Origin: Gammaproteobacteria bacterium
Lineage (GTDB): Bacteria > Pseudomonadota > Gammaproteobacteria > Poriferisulfidales > Poriferisulfidaceae
Direction: 5' to 3'
NCBI GenBank assembly: GCA_026713705.1
Contig: JAPONY010000077.1
Location: forward strand, 1 to 47,959
Length of the DNA: 47,959 nucleotides
The notes under the pieces: model-generated
Database searches by the model: none
What the model was told of the DNA's origin: nothing
Seen by the model: the letters and a program-made list of their open reading frames with translations, nothing else
Made by a program: the position numbers and the translations under genes
Part shown: positions 1 to 8,768 of the stretch, piece after piece
Position numbering within the stretch: position 1 is the stretch's first letter
Layout of the letters: the number at the start of each line of letters is the position of its first letter

Positions 1-243
1 GCGCCGCGCCCGCCCGGCAACCGATCTGATAGAGGATTCATTATCAGACGAAAATGCCCAATCTACCGGGCTCAAACCGAAATCGCGACCCCTAAAGGCG
101 GCCTGATGAAGGAAAATCTAACAAATCTGACGTACACCCAGACCCCGAGACCCCGCACTTTCTGGAGCCACTTGATTTGACAAGTTAATTTACTGCAAAT
201 TCCATCCGGGTCAAGGCTCCGGCCGCCATTTTTTGGCCGAATC
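1..243. other. non-coding stretch upstream of the M16 peptidase pair
   Basis: I see no convincing gene here. A TTGACA hexamer lies at 177-182 but has no good -10 at the proper distance. A short inverted repeat (CGGCC, 9-base spacer, GGCCG) sits at about 220-239 just before the first peptidase gene. The 5-prime end of the window may cut an upstream gene that is not recognisable. Confidence 0.5.
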
Positions 244-261
244 ATGAATTTCCCGACTCTT

Positions 262-267
262 TATAAT
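262..267 (+). promoter_or_regulatory. possible -10 element directly before the M16 peptidase start
   Basis: A perfect TATAAT lies 6 bases before the ATG at 274. If used, the transcript would begin at or next to that ATG (leaderless). No good -35 is visible, so this is only a suggestion. Confidence 0.25.
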
Positions 268-273
268 GCCCGC

Positions 274-1635
274 ATGATTCCCCGGCTGTCTTTCTTTTTC
301 CTCCCCCTATTGGCTTTCGCCCTGCCCAATGCGGCGCTGGCGGAACCCTCCGAGGTCTTCACCCGAACCCTGGACAATGGGCTGAAGGTGTTGGTGCAGC
401 CTGACACGCGGGCCCCGGTGGCCGTCCAGCAGCTCTGGTACGGCGTGGGTGCGGCTCACGAACCCCCGGGCCAGACCGGCATCAGCCACGTGCTGGAACA
501 CATGATGTTCCGAGGAACCGAGCGCTTCCCCGGAGAATCATTCAGCCACACCATCTCCTCCCTTGGCGGGCGCGACAACGCCTTCACCGGCCGCGACTAT
601 ACGGCGTACTACCAGATCCTCGGCCACGACCAACTCGCCATCGCGATGGAAATGGAAGCGGACCGCATGCAGAACCTGCTCCTGGCCGAGGCCGATCTCC
701 AGAAAGAACTGGAAGTCGTAAAAGAGGAGCGCCGCCTGCGCACCGAGGATCGGCCCGAGGCCTCTGCCTTCGAGCAGTTGCAGGCGACCGCATTCCATAA
801 CCATCCGTACGGCCAGCCGGTGATCGGCTGGATGAGCGATATCTCACAAATAGACCAGAAACAGTTGCGCGATTGGCATCGGCGCTGGTACGCGCCCAAC
901 AATGCGAACCTGGTGGTGGTCGGCGATGTGGATCCGGAGCAAATCTTCGAAATGGCCGAGGAGCACTTCGGTGCCATCCCCCGCCATGAGGTCACGCCGG
1001 CGCCACGACGCCAAGAGCCGGTGCAGAAGGGCACGCGCAACGTCTCCCTGCACATTCCCGCCCAGACCGAATACCTGCTCATCGGCTACAAGACCCCCGT
1101 CATGGCGCAATTGCCCCAAGAGCAGCGCTGGGAAGCCTACGCGCTGTCCATGCTGACCTCCATCCTGGACGGCGGCAATGCCTCGCGACTTCCCAAGCGG
1201 CTGGTTCGGGATCGAAAGATCGCGGCCAGCGCCAGCGCCTCCTACTCCCTGTACAGCGCCCTCAACAGCCTGCTGGTTCTCGATGCCACACCAAGCCCGG
1301 GGCACACGGCAGAAGAAATGGAACAGGCATTGCTTGCGGAAATCGCCGAACTCCAGGCACAGCCTGTCAGCGAGACCGAATTGCAGCGCGCCCGCGCGCA
1401 GGTCATCGCGCATATGGTCTACGCACAGGACTCCCTGCGCCACCGCGCCTACATGATCGGCATGCTTGAAACCAACGGCCTCGGCTGGGAGGTCGAACAA
1501 CAGCTGGTTGCCGGCTATCAGGCGGTCACCGCCGCACAGGTGCAGGAGGTCGCCCAGCGCTACCTGACCGATTACGCCCGCACCACGGTCACCGTGCACC
1601 CCCTCAATGTAGCCAAAGTCCCCCCGGCCCCCTGA
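274..1635 (+). CDS. M16 family zinc peptidase, catalytic subunit, exported
   Basis: Pitrilysin-type metallopeptidase of the short (M16B, about 450 aa) class, probably periplasmic. The ATG at 274 gives a clean signal peptide (MIPR, a hydrophobic run, cleavage near NAALA-EP). An upstream in-frame ATG at 244 would add ten residues; neither start has a clear ribosome site. The inverted zinc motif HxxEH is present as HVLEH shortly after the mature N-terminus, with a downstream glutamate region (EVVKEERR) typical of the third ligand. The next gene, two bases downstream, encodes the non-catalytic partner, so the two products very likely form a heterodimer in which this one cleaves. The substrate cannot be told from sequence. 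Confidence 0.9.
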   Translation: MIPRLSFFFLPLLAFALPNAALAEPSEVFTRTLDNGLKVLVQPDTRAPVAVQQLWYGVGAAHEPPGQTGISHVLEHMMFRGTERFPGESFSHTISSLGGRDNAFTGRDYTAYYQILGHDQLAIAMEMEADRMQNLLLAEADLQKELEVVKEERRLRTEDRPEASAFEQLQATAFHNHPYGQPVIGWMSDISQIDQKQLRDWHRRWYAPNNANLVVVGDVDPEQIFEMAEEHFGAIPRHEVTPAPRRQEPVQKGTRNVSLHIPAQTEYLLIGYKTPVMAQLPQEQRWEAYALSMLTSILDGGNASRLPKRLVRDRKIAASASASYSLYSALNSLLVLDATPSPGHTAEEMEQALLAEIAELQAQPVSETELQRARAQVIAHMVYAQDSLRHRAYMIGMLETNGLGWEVEQQLVAGYQAVTAAQVQEVAQRYLTDYARTTVTVHPLNVAKVPPAP

Positions 1636-1637
1636 CA

Positions 1638-2945
1638 ATGATCCGAATTCTGGCTGCCAGCCTCCTGGCCTTCGCCACCAGTGCGCAGGCACAGACCGGT
1701 CCGCGCATCGAGCACTGGCTCAGCGACAGCGGGACTCCGGTGTTTTTCATCGCCGCCCCGCAGATTCCTATGCTGGACATCCAGGTCGTTCTGGATGCCG
1801 GCAACAGCCGAGACGGCGCACTTCCGGGTCTGTCTCAGATCACCCATTCCCTGCTCAACACCGGTGCGGGAGACCTGGATGCGGATGCCATCGCCCAGCA
1901 GTTCGAGGATGTCGGTGCCGCTTACAGTGCTGAAGTCCTGCTGGACCGATCCAAGGTGTCCCTGCGAACCTTGGTGGATCCCGAATGGCGGGAGCAGGCC
2001 CTGGCCACGTTCACTACGGTGCTCGGACAACCCCAGTTTCCGGAATCGCAACTGGAGCGCCGTCGTCAACAGATGCAGGTCGCGCTCAAGAAACTCGAAG
2101 AAAGCCCTGGCGCCATTGCGCAGCAGGCCTTCTACCAGGCCGTTTATCCGGGCCATCCCTATTCCTCGCCCATAGCGGGAACCGAAGATTCCCTCACCGC
2201 CATCACCCGGGACGATGTCGAAGGGTTCTATCGGACTTTCTTTGCTTCGGGTGGTGCCATCGTGGCGATGGTGGGCGCGATCGACCGCGCCGAGGCCGAA
2301 GCAATCGCAAACCGCATCACCCAGGTACTGCCCCAAGGCCCGGCACCGAGCCCGCTGCCGCCGCCCACGGCGGTGACCGAAGCCAAAACCGTGGCCATTC
2401 CCCACCCGTCCGAACAGGCTCATGTATTGATCGGCCAGCAGGGCGTCGCGCGCGGCGAGAAATTTCATTTCCCCCTGTACCTCGGCAACTACACCCTCGG
2501 CGGCGGCGGATTCTCTTCGCGCCTGATGCAGGAAATCCGCAACAACCAGGGCCTCGCCTATTCCGTCTACAGTTATTTCTTCCCGCTGCGACACCTCGGG
2601 CCTTTCCGGCTGGGATTCCAGACGCAGAAAAACCAAGTCGATCAGGCCTTGGAGGCCGCCTATGCGGAGCTTCGGCGTTTCTTGGCCGACGGGCCGACCG
2701 AGGAAGAACTGGAGCACAGCCGAAACAGCATGGTGCTGGGGTTCCCCCTGCGGATTGCGGACAACGCCAGCATGATCGACTATCTGTCGATGATCGGCTA
2801 CTACCGCCTGCCTCTGGACTACCTGGATACCTGGGCAGACCGGATCGGCGCCATCAGTCGCGAACAGATTGTCACGGCATTCCAAAGCAGGCTAAACCCC
2901 GATCAAATGATTACGGTGATTGTCGGTGGCCAAAGCCAGCCCTAA
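1638..2945 (+). CDS. M16 family peptidase-like protein, non-catalytic subunit, exported
   Basis: Partner of the preceding peptidase. It has a signal peptide (MIRILAASLLAFATSAQAQ). Where the catalytic subunit carries HxxEH this one reads HSLLN, so it cannot bind the zinc in the usual way. It keeps the C-terminal M16 region with the Arg/Tyr pair used in substrate positioning (SRLMQEIRNNQGLAYSVYSY). This split into a zinc subunit plus an Arg/Tyr subunit is the known arrangement of bacterial two-gene M16 systems. It starts two bases after the first gene stops, so the pair is one operon. Its last 26 bases overlap the proposed start of rsmD. Confidence 0.88.
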   Translation: MIRILAASLLAFATSAQAQTGPRIEHWLSDSGTPVFFIAAPQIPMLDIQVVLDAGNSRDGALPGLSQITHSLLNTGAGDLDADAIAQQFEDVGAAYSAEVLLDRSKVSLRTLVDPEWREQALATFTTVLGQPQFPESQLERRRQQMQVALKKLEESPGAIAQQAFYQAVYPGHPYSSPIAGTEDSLTAITRDDVEGFYRTFFASGGAIVAMVGAIDRAEAEAIANRITQVLPQGPAPSPLPPPTAVTEAKTVAIPHPSEQAHVLIGQQGVARGEKFHFPLYLGNYTLGGGGFSSRLMQEIRNNQGLAYSVYSYFFPLRHLGPFRLGFQTQKNQVDQALEAAYAELRRFLADGPTEEELEHSRNSMVLGFPLRIADNASMIDYLSMIGYYRLPLDYLDTWADRIGAISREQIVTAFQSRLNPDQMITVIVGGQSQP

Positions 2946-3522
2946 GGGCCAGCCGCCACAACGAGTCCGCATCATCGCTGGCATCTGGCGCGGCCGTTAT
3001 CTTCAGGTTCCTCCCTACCCTTCGGTGAGGCCGACCCCGGCCCGGGTGCGCGAGACGGTGTTCAACTGGCTGGCCGGAAGTATTGAAGGTGCTGAATGCC
3101 TCGACCTCTTCGCCGGCAGCGGCGCACTGGGCTTTGAAGCTGCCTCGCGCGGGGCCCGGCAGGTGACACTGGTCGACCGTGAGCGCGGCGTCGTGAAATG
3201 CCTGCGCCAGGAAACGGAAAAATTCTCCGCTTCGCAGATCGAAGTCGTGAACGCCCGGGCACTGAGTTACATCGATTGCCTGCGCAGTCCTGTCGATATC
3301 CTATTTCTCGACCCGCCATTCGCGCGGGGCACCGAATTGCTCGAAAAGACCTGCGCCCAACTTGCCGCATCGCGGGCCCTGAAGGAATCCAGCCTCGTCT
3401 ACGTCGAATCCCCCGCCAATTGGGTGGCGCGGGTCCCCGCCCGCTGGACCCCGCTCAAGTCCAAGCAGGCCGGGCAGGTCGGCTACCACTTGTTCGCGGC
3501 ACGCCCTTACGTCTCCCCCTGA
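2920..3522 (+). CDS. rsmD: 16S rRNA (guanine(966)-N(2))-methyltransferase
   Basis: Methylates G966 of 16S rRNA using S-adenosylmethionine. The class I methyltransferase signature is clear: DLFAGSGALGFEAASRGA (SAM-binding motif I) in the first half and LFLDPPF (catalytic DPPF motif IV). At about 200 aa the length is normal for RsmD. The start is uncertain: TTG at 2920 is used here and a GTG at 2926 is also possible; both lie inside the end of the preceding peptidase gene, implying translational coupling. The following gene, coaD, is a frequent neighbour of rsmD in gammaproteobacteria, which supports the call. Confidence 0.9.
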   Translation: MSVAKASPKGQPPQRVRIIAGIWRGRYLQVPPYPSVRPTPARVRETVFNWLAGSIEGAECLDLFAGSGALGFEAASRGARQVTLVDRERGVVKCLRQETEKFSASQIEVVNARALSYIDCLRSPVDILFLDPPFARGTELLEKTCAQLAASRALKESSLVYVESPANWVARVPARWTPLKSKQAGQVGYHLFAARPYVSP

Positions 3523-3576
3523 TCCGTCAATTCCCCCCGCATAGTTCTACAATAGCCGTATACAGCCCGTAGACCT

Positions 3577-4065
3577 ATGGCTCATCACGCGATCTACCCC
3601 GGGACCTTCGATCCCATCACGTTCGGTCACATCGACCTGGCCCAACGCGCGTTGCGCCTGTTCGACCGGCTGATCGTCGCCATCGGGACCGATTCCGCCA
3701 AACAGCCGACGTTCACTGTGGAGGAACGCGTCAGGATGGCGCAGCTGGCCTTTGTCGACTCGGGCGACAAGATAGAAGTTGCTCCTTTTGACGGCCTATT
3801 GGTCGACTTTGCCCGCAGTATGGGAACCCAGGCCATCATTCGAGGGCTGCGTGCCGTGTCGGATTTTGAATACGAGTTCCAGCTTGCCACCATGAACCGG
3901 CAGCTAGCGCCGGACCTAGAATCCATCTTCCTGACGCCCGCCAAGGAATATGCGTTTGTTTCGTCGTCGCTGGTCAAGGAAGTGGCCATGCTGGGCGGGG
4001 ACGTCGCGCATTTCGTCCCCAAAGAAATCGAGCAAATGCTGATTTTGAAACTCCGGCAGGCGTAA
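3577..4065 (+). CDS. coaD: phosphopantetheine adenylyltransferase
   Basis: Transfers AMP from ATP to 4-prime-phosphopantetheine, the penultimate step of coenzyme A synthesis, in the cytoplasm. The nucleotidyltransferase motif (T/H)xGH is seen as TFGH in the N-terminal stretch YPGTFDPITFGH, and the C-terminal signature EYAFVSSSLVKEVA is present. The 162-residue length is normal. It follows rsmD by 54 bases. A TACAAT hexamer at 3548-3553 could serve as a local -10, though its -35 is poor. Confidence 0.95.
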   Translation: MAHHAIYPGTFDPITFGHIDLAQRALRLFDRLIVAIGTDSAKQPTFTVEERVRMAQLAFVDSGDKIEVAPFDGLLVDFARSMGTQAIIRGLRAVSDFEYEFQLATMNRQLAPDLESIFLTPAKEYAFVSSSLVKEVAMLGGDVAHFVPKEIEQMLILKLRQA

Positions 4066-4106
4066 GCCGGCCCGAAAAAATCCCGTCTCGACACGAACCC
4101 GTCCTC

Positions 4107-5774
4107 ATGAAGCGGCCATCTCTGCTGTTCTGTCTGTTTTGCCTGTTCGGCGGCTCTGCAGCGGCCTATGCCAATCCTCCGGGGCACGCCCTTGCCTCCG
4201 CACATCCCGCCGCAACCGAAGCCGGCCTTGAGATTCTTAATGCTGGCGGCAATGCGTTTGACGCGGCGGTCGCGGTCTCGGCGGTCCTCGGGGTCGTGGA
4301 GCCCTACGGCTCGGGGCTTGGTGGAGGCGGATTCTTCCTACTCCACGACAGCGCCCGAAACCACACCACGATGCTGGACGCCCGCGAACGGGCGCCGCTG
4401 GCCGCCCATCGCGATCTGTACCTCGATGCGGATGGAAACGTGGACCGTGACCGGGCACTCAACGGCCCCCTGGCCGCAGGCATTCCCGGAATCGCCGCTG
4501 CATGGGGGCACCTTGCGGAGCATTACGGGCAGCTACCGTTAGCGCATACACTCGAACCCGCCATCCGTTATGCCCAGAACGGAGTGCCGCTCAACCCTGA
4601 GCTGGAGCGGGCCATGACCGCCCGGGCCGAAGTTCTTCTGCGCTACCCGGCTTCCTCGATCTTCACGCCGGGCTCTCCTGCCCTGTCGTCCGGCACACGG
4701 ATTGTCCAAACCGACCTGGCCTCGACCCTGGGCCTGCTGGCCGAACAGGGCGCACAGGCTTTCTATCGCGGCCCGCTGGCGGAAACCCTGGTGGCGGAAG
4801 TCCAAGACAGCGGCGGCATATGGTCGCGCCAGGACCTCGAACAGTATCAGGTAGTCGAACGGGAGCCGATTACGATTCATTGGCGAAATGCTGAAATCGT
4901 CACCGTGGCGCCGCCCTCCGCCACCGGCGTCATGCTGGCGCAGGTCTTCCATATGCTGGGTGAGGATTGGCTCGACGGAGGCGATCATGACGCCCGCATT
5001 CATCGCCTGATCGAAGCCTTGCGCCGGGCCTACCTGGAACGCGCCAGGCACCTGGGCGATCCCGACCATGTGGACGTACCGGTGCAGCAGTTGACCAGCG
5101 TGGAATATGCCCGGAAATTGATGGCGGATTTCGACCCCGAACACGCCACGCGTTCAAAAAGCCTCTACGCGACCGAACCCGAAGCCGGACACACCACGCA
5201 CTTCAGCATTCTGGACCGGGACGGCAACTGGGTCAGCGCCACCCTGTCCATCAACGGCCTGTTCGGCTCCGGATTTGTCGTGCCCGGCACCGGGGTTCTT
5301 CTGAACAACGAAATGGACGATTTCTCCGCCAAGCCCGGCACCCCGAATCTCTACGGCCTCGTCGGCAGCGAAGCCAACGCCATCGCGCCCGGAAAACGCA
5401 TGCTGTCCTCCATGGCGCCGACCGCCGTATACCACGCCAATTCACTGGCCCTGCTCGGGACTCCCGGTGGCAGCCGGATCACCACGATGGTGATGCAGGG
5501 AATCCTGCAGTTTCTGCAGGGCGCCGACGCTGAATCCCTCGTCACCAGCCCGCGGCTGCATCATCAGGCCCTACCGGACAAGGTCTTCACCGAACCCGAT
5601 GCGGTGGTTGATCGGGAGCGGCTTGAGGCCAGAGGGCATGTTTTTGAGGTCGTAGAACCATGGGGCAACATGCAGGTCGTGGTGTGGGACATCCGTGAAG
5701 CCCGGCTGGAGGCCGCATCCGACCCTCGGGGCATCGGATCTGCGGAAGTAGAAGCCCTGCATGTCGGCAACTGA
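4107..5774 (+). CDS. ggt: gamma-glutamyltransferase (glutathione hydrolase) proenzyme
   Basis: Periplasmic enzyme that hydrolyses or transfers the gamma-glutamyl group of glutathione and related peptides. An N-terminal signal peptide (MKRPSLLFCLFCLFGGSAAA, cut near AYA-NP) precedes the large subunit, which has the typical NAFDAAVAVSAVLGVVEP region and the Gly-rich GSGLGGGGFF loop. The self-cleavage site and catalytic Thr are visible at about residue 363 in HTTHFS; cleavage before this Thr creates the small subunit. NEMDDFS and the GGSRI segment of the small subunit also fit. At 555 aa it is full length. It begins 41 bases after coaD but functionally stands alone. Confidence 0.93.
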   Translation: MKRPSLLFCLFCLFGGSAAAYANPPGHALASAHPAATEAGLEILNAGGNAFDAAVAVSAVLGVVEPYGSGLGGGGFFLLHDSARNHTTMLDARERAPLAAHRDLYLDADGNVDRDRALNGPLAAGIPGIAAAWGHLAEHYGQLPLAHTLEPAIRYAQNGVPLNPELERAMTARAEVLLRYPASSIFTPGSPALSSGTRIVQTDLASTLGLLAEQGAQAFYRGPLAETLVAEVQDSGGIWSRQDLEQYQVVEREPITIHWRNAEIVTVAPPSATGVMLAQVFHMLGEDWLDGGDHDARIHRLIEALRRAYLERARHLGDPDHVDVPVQQLTSVEYARKLMADFDPEHATRSKSLYATEPEAGHTTHFSILDRDGNWVSATLSINGLFGSGFVVPGTGVLLNNEMDDFSAKPGTPNLYGLVGSEANAIAPGKRMLSSMAPTAVYHANSLALLGTPGGSRITTMVMQGILQFLQGADAESLVTSPRLHHQALPDKVFTEPDAVVDRERLEARGHVFEVVEPWGNMQVVVWDIREARLEAASDPRGIGSAEVEALHVGN

Positions 5775-5791
5775 GATGCCCTTGCAACCGT

Positions 5792-5820
5792 CTTTCAGAG
5801 GCTCAAGAGCAGGTTATACT
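5792..5820 (+). promoter_or_regulatory. candidate promoter of the partner-switching operon
   Basis: A -10 TATACT at 5815-5820 lies 17 bases after CTTTCA at 5792-5797 (three of six matches to TTGACA). It is in the 138-base gap after ggt and would leave a leader of about 85 bases before the REC-PP2C gene. Confidence 0.4.
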
Positions 5821-5912
5821 AGGCATTCTTCCAAAACCGGCCGTTCCTGACACGGGCAAACTCCCAAAATTTCCTCTCTCATATGGAATATGGCTTGGAA
5901 ATGAGGTGCTGA

Positions 5913-7088
5913 ATGGACGAAAACACTCTCAAAGACGCCAAAGTCAAAATCCTGGTCGTCGATGACGAGGTGGATCTGGAGCAACTCATGTTGCAACAGA
6001 TGCGCCGAGAGATCCGGCACGGGCGATATACCTTCGAATTCGCGCACAACGGTGCGGAAGCGCTGGAACGTCTGCGCGAAGACAACGATTTCGACATCGT
6101 GCTGTCCGACATCAACATGCCGGTGATGGACGGGCTGACGATGCTGGAGCAAATTCCGGACGTCAACCCCAACATCCGCGCCGTGATGGTTTCCGCCTAT
6201 GGCGACATGGACAACATTCGGACCGCGATGAACCGCGGCGCGTTCGACTTCGTCACCAAGCCGATTGACTTCGGGGACCTGAAGGTGACGGTGGAGCGTA
6301 CCGTCGAAAACCTGATGCTGTGGCGCGAGGCATTGAGTTCGCGCGACAAGCTCGTCGCCGTCCAGCACGAGTTGGGCGTGGCGCAATCAATGCAACAGAA
6401 CATTCTTCCGCACACCTTTCCGCACACCGAGAATTTCGACGTCTACGCCCACATGGTCGCGGCCCGCTCCGTAGGCGGCGATTTTTACGATGTTTACGAC
6501 CTTGGTAATGGCCGACTGGGTGTCGTCATCGCCGACGTGTCGGACAAGGGAGTCCCTGCGGCCATGTTCATGATGGCCAGCCGTACGCTATTGAAGGCCT
6601 GTGCGTTTTGCTCCACCTCCCCCTCCCAGGTTCTGGGACAGGTGAACCAAATGTTGTCCGAGAACAACGACGCCATGACCTTCGTGACCCTGCTGTACGG
6701 CATTTACGACCCTGAAACGAGGAATTTCACCTATTCGAACGCCGGTCACAACTTCCCCATCGTCGTCCGCCCGGGCCCATCGGTGGAGTTGCTGGAATCC
6801 ACCGGCGGAATTGCGCTCGGCATCGAGGGAGAGTTCCCGTTCCAGGAAGAAACCACTACCCTTGAGCCGGGCTCTATGGTTGTGATGTATACCGACGGAG
6901 TGTCAGAAGCAGAAAAGGAAGATGCCGAAATGTTCGAGATGGATCGATTCTGCCAGATTTTCAAAGAGAATTCCTTCGAGAGTGCCGAGCAGGCCACGAA
7001 AGCGGTCTTCGATGGCGTCAAGGATTTCGTCGGAGACAGCCCTCAATCCGACGACATCACCTGCCTCGTTTTAAAGATCCCGGAATGA
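5913..7088 (+). CDS. response regulator with PP2C (RsbU/SpoIIE-type) serine phosphatase output
   Basis: Two-domain cytoplasmic protein of 391 aa. Residues about 10-130 form a receiver domain: acidic pocket in ILVVDDE, phosphoacceptor Asp at about residue 66 in VLSDINMPVMDG, and the conserved Lys in TKPID. Residues about 170-390 form a PPM/SpoIIE phosphatase: GGDFYDVYDL and VIADVSDKGVPAAMFM carry metal-binding Asp residues, followed by YTDGVSEA and a final DDITCLVL. Family members dephosphorylate small STAS antagonists, so I infer that phosphorylation by the neighbouring histidine kinase controls dephosphorylation of the STAS proteins at 11-12.3 kb. It overlaps the RsbW-like gene by four bases (ATGA), so the two are translationally coupled. 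Confidence 0.9.
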   Translation: MDENTLKDAKVKILVVDDEVDLEQLMLQQMRREIRHGRYTFEFAHNGAEALERLREDNDFDIVLSDINMPVMDGLTMLEQIPDVNPNIRAVMVSAYGDMDNIRTAMNRGAFDFVTKPIDFGDLKVTVERTVENLMLWREALSSRDKLVAVQHELGVAQSMQQNILPHTFPHTENFDVYAHMVAARSVGGDFYDVYDLGNGRLGVVIADVSDKGVPAAMFMMASRTLLKACAFCSTSPSQVLGQVNQMLSENNDAMTFVTLLYGIYDPETRNFTYSNAGHNFPIVVRPGPSVELLESTGGIALGIEGEFPFQEETTTLEPGSMVVMYTDGVSEAEKEDAEMFEMDRFCQIFKENSFESAEQATKAVFDGVKDFVGDSPQSDDITCLVLKIPE

Positions 7089-7522
7089 TGGGCAAAGTCG
7101 AGAAAATGGAAGCCTCCCGCACTCTGACTGTCTCCAACCGTATCGAGGAAATCCGGACGATCGAGGGTTTTTTGGCCGAATTCTCCGAGCAGCACGATTT
7201 CCCCCCCGAAACACTGTTTCAAATCCAACTCTCGCTGGAGGAGATCTTCACCAATGTCGTCAGCTACGGGTACGACGACGATACGGAGCATAAGATCGAG
7301 ATTGTGCTTTCTAAAAACGGAGGAACCGTCACGGTCGAGATTGCGGATGACGGCCGCCCCTTCGATCCTTTGCAGGACGCACCGGAAATGGAGACGCAAA
7401 GCGCGCTCGAAGGACGCAGGGTCGGCGGCGCGGGAATCGCACTGGCAAAAACCATGATGACGGACCTGCGCTACCACCGGGACGATGGCCGAAATCATCT
7501 GATCATGATCAAGGATGTCTAG
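7085..7522 (+). CDS. RsbW-like anti-sigma factor serine kinase (HATPase_c)
   Basis: Small 145-aa ATPase of the GHKL fold. It has an N-box (LSLEEIFTNVV), a G1 box (IADDGRPFDP) and a G2-like segment (GGAGIALAKTMM), the pattern of RsbW/SpoIIAB kinases that phosphorylate STAS antagonists on serine and bind either the antagonist or a target. It overlaps the upstream phosphatase gene (ATGA) and the downstream binding-protein gene by eight bases. In related Pseudomonas HsbR proteins, receiver, PP2C and kinase modules are fused; here the kinase is separate. No sigma factor is encoded nearby, so the final target is unknown. Confidence 0.85.
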   Translation: MMGKVEKMEASRTLTVSNRIEEIRTIEGFLAEFSEQHDFPPETLFQIQLSLEEIFTNVVSYGYDDDTEHKIEIVLSKNGGTVTVEIADDGRPFDPLQDAPEMETQSALEGRRVGGAGIALAKTMMTDLRYHRDDGRNHLIMIKDV

Positions 7523-8732
7523 CGACGTGCCAATCTTGAGAGGGCTCTTTTCCAAACACCTGTTCGTAGTTCTCGGAGCTACGGTGCTGGCCAATACGGC
7601 CTTCGGCCAAAACGGACAGGAATCAGCCGGTACGTCTGCCGCACCAGGAGTCTTCGAGGACCGAATCCTGTTCGGGCAATCCGCCGCCTTTGAAGGCCCG
7701 GCCAAGGAACTCGGCAGAAGCATGCAGGCTGGCATCCTGGCCGCATTCAAGGAAATCAACGACCAAGGGGGCATCCACGGGCGTCGCCTCGATCTGAAAT
7801 CCTTGAATGATTCCTATGAGCCGGGCATGGCGATCGCCAATACCCGGCAGTTAGTCGAGGAAGGCGCCTTTGCGTTGATCGGCGCGGTCGGCACCCCGAC
7901 TTCCAAGGCGGTGGTGCCGGTCACGAAAGAGCATCACATCCCCTACATGGGTCCCATGACTGGTGCGGAATTTTTGCGGGATAGCGCACATCACACCGTC
8001 ATCAACCTCCGGGCTTCGTACTACCAGGAAACCGAAGAGATGGTGCAGCGACTCACAACCGACCGGGGAATCAAACGGATCGCCATTCTTTATCAGGACG
8101 ATTCATTTGGCCGCGCCGGCTTGCGGGGCGTTCTTCGCGCCCTTGAGAAACGCAAGCTTTTCGCGATCGGCACTGCTGTATTCTCTCGCAACACCGTTGC
8201 GGTCAAGACGGCACTTCTGGATCTGCAGGCGGCTGAACCGGAGGCTGTAATTATCATCGGTCCCTACGAGCCTACTGCAACGTTCATCAAATGGGCACAC
8301 CGCCTCGGCATGGACCCCGTCTTCATGACACTGTCCTTTGTCGGCAGCAATGCCCTGGCGAAGGAGTTGGGGGCCGGAGGGGCCGGAGTCCTGGTCACAC
8401 AAGTCGTGCCCTTCCCAACGGGCGATACGATCCCCGTCTCTGCAGCGTATCGTGCTGCATTGAAGGCGTACGATCCCTCAATCGCCCCTGGATTTATTTC
8501 GTTTGAGGGCTATTTGGCAGGCCGTCTCGCCATCTATGCCCTGCAACGTTGCGGCAGGCAGGTAGAACGCGATTGCATTCATTCGGCACTACGAAGTGGC
8601 GACAACATTGATCTGGATGGATTCACCCTGCGATTCAGCAGGCATGACAACCAAGGTTCGGACCGAGTGTTTCTGACGGCTATCGGCCCCGATGGCCAAT
8701 ATATGCCACTCGCCACCCTTCCCCCCCGGTAA
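7515..8732 (+). CDS. periplasmic branched-chain-amino-acid-type binding protein (Peripla_BP_6), probably a sensor subunit
   Basis: 405-aa exported protein with a signal peptide ending near NTAFGQ. The mature part follows the LivK/Peripla_BP_6 plan: ILFGQSAAFEGPAKELG, GILAAFKEINDQGGIHGRRL (typical for the family), NTRQLVEEGAFALIGAVGTPTSKAVVP, and IAILYQDDSFGRAGLRGVLRAL. No permease or ATPase gene is present, so it is probably not a transporter part. It sits between an RsbW-like kinase and a membrane histidine kinase in one operon, which suggests that it binds a ligand and docks on the periplasmic domain of that kinase, as TorT does with TorS. The ligand cannot be predicted. Confidence 0.85.
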   Translation: MSSDVPILRGLFSKHLFVVLGATVLANTAFGQNGQESAGTSAAPGVFEDRILFGQSAAFEGPAKELGRSMQAGILAAFKEINDQGGIHGRRLDLKSLNDSYEPGMAIANTRQLVEEGAFALIGAVGTPTSKAVVPVTKEHHIPYMGPMTGAEFLRDSAHHTVINLRASYYQETEEMVQRLTTDRGIKRIAILYQDDSFGRAGLRGVLRALEKRKLFAIGTAVFSRNTVAVKTALLDLQAAEPEAVIIIGPYEPTATFIKWAHRLGMDPVFMTLSFVGSNALAKELGAGGAGVLVTQVVPFPTGDTIPVSAAYRAALKAYDPSIAPGFISFEGYLAGRLAIYALQRCGRQVERDCIHSALRSGDNIDLDGFTLRFSRHDNQGSDRVFLTAIGPDGQYMPLATLPPR

Positions 8733-8768
8733 TAAAACCGGATTTCGGCACAACCTGTAAGGCTACAA

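Noticed and set aside
844..1692. 282-codon open frame on the minus strand
   Set aside because: Antisense to the first M16 peptidase, which has clear motifs and signal peptide.
1572..2885. 437-codon open frame on the minus strand
   Set aside because: It is antisense to the second M16 gene; composition and lack of motifs show it is a shadow of codon usage in GC-rich DNA.
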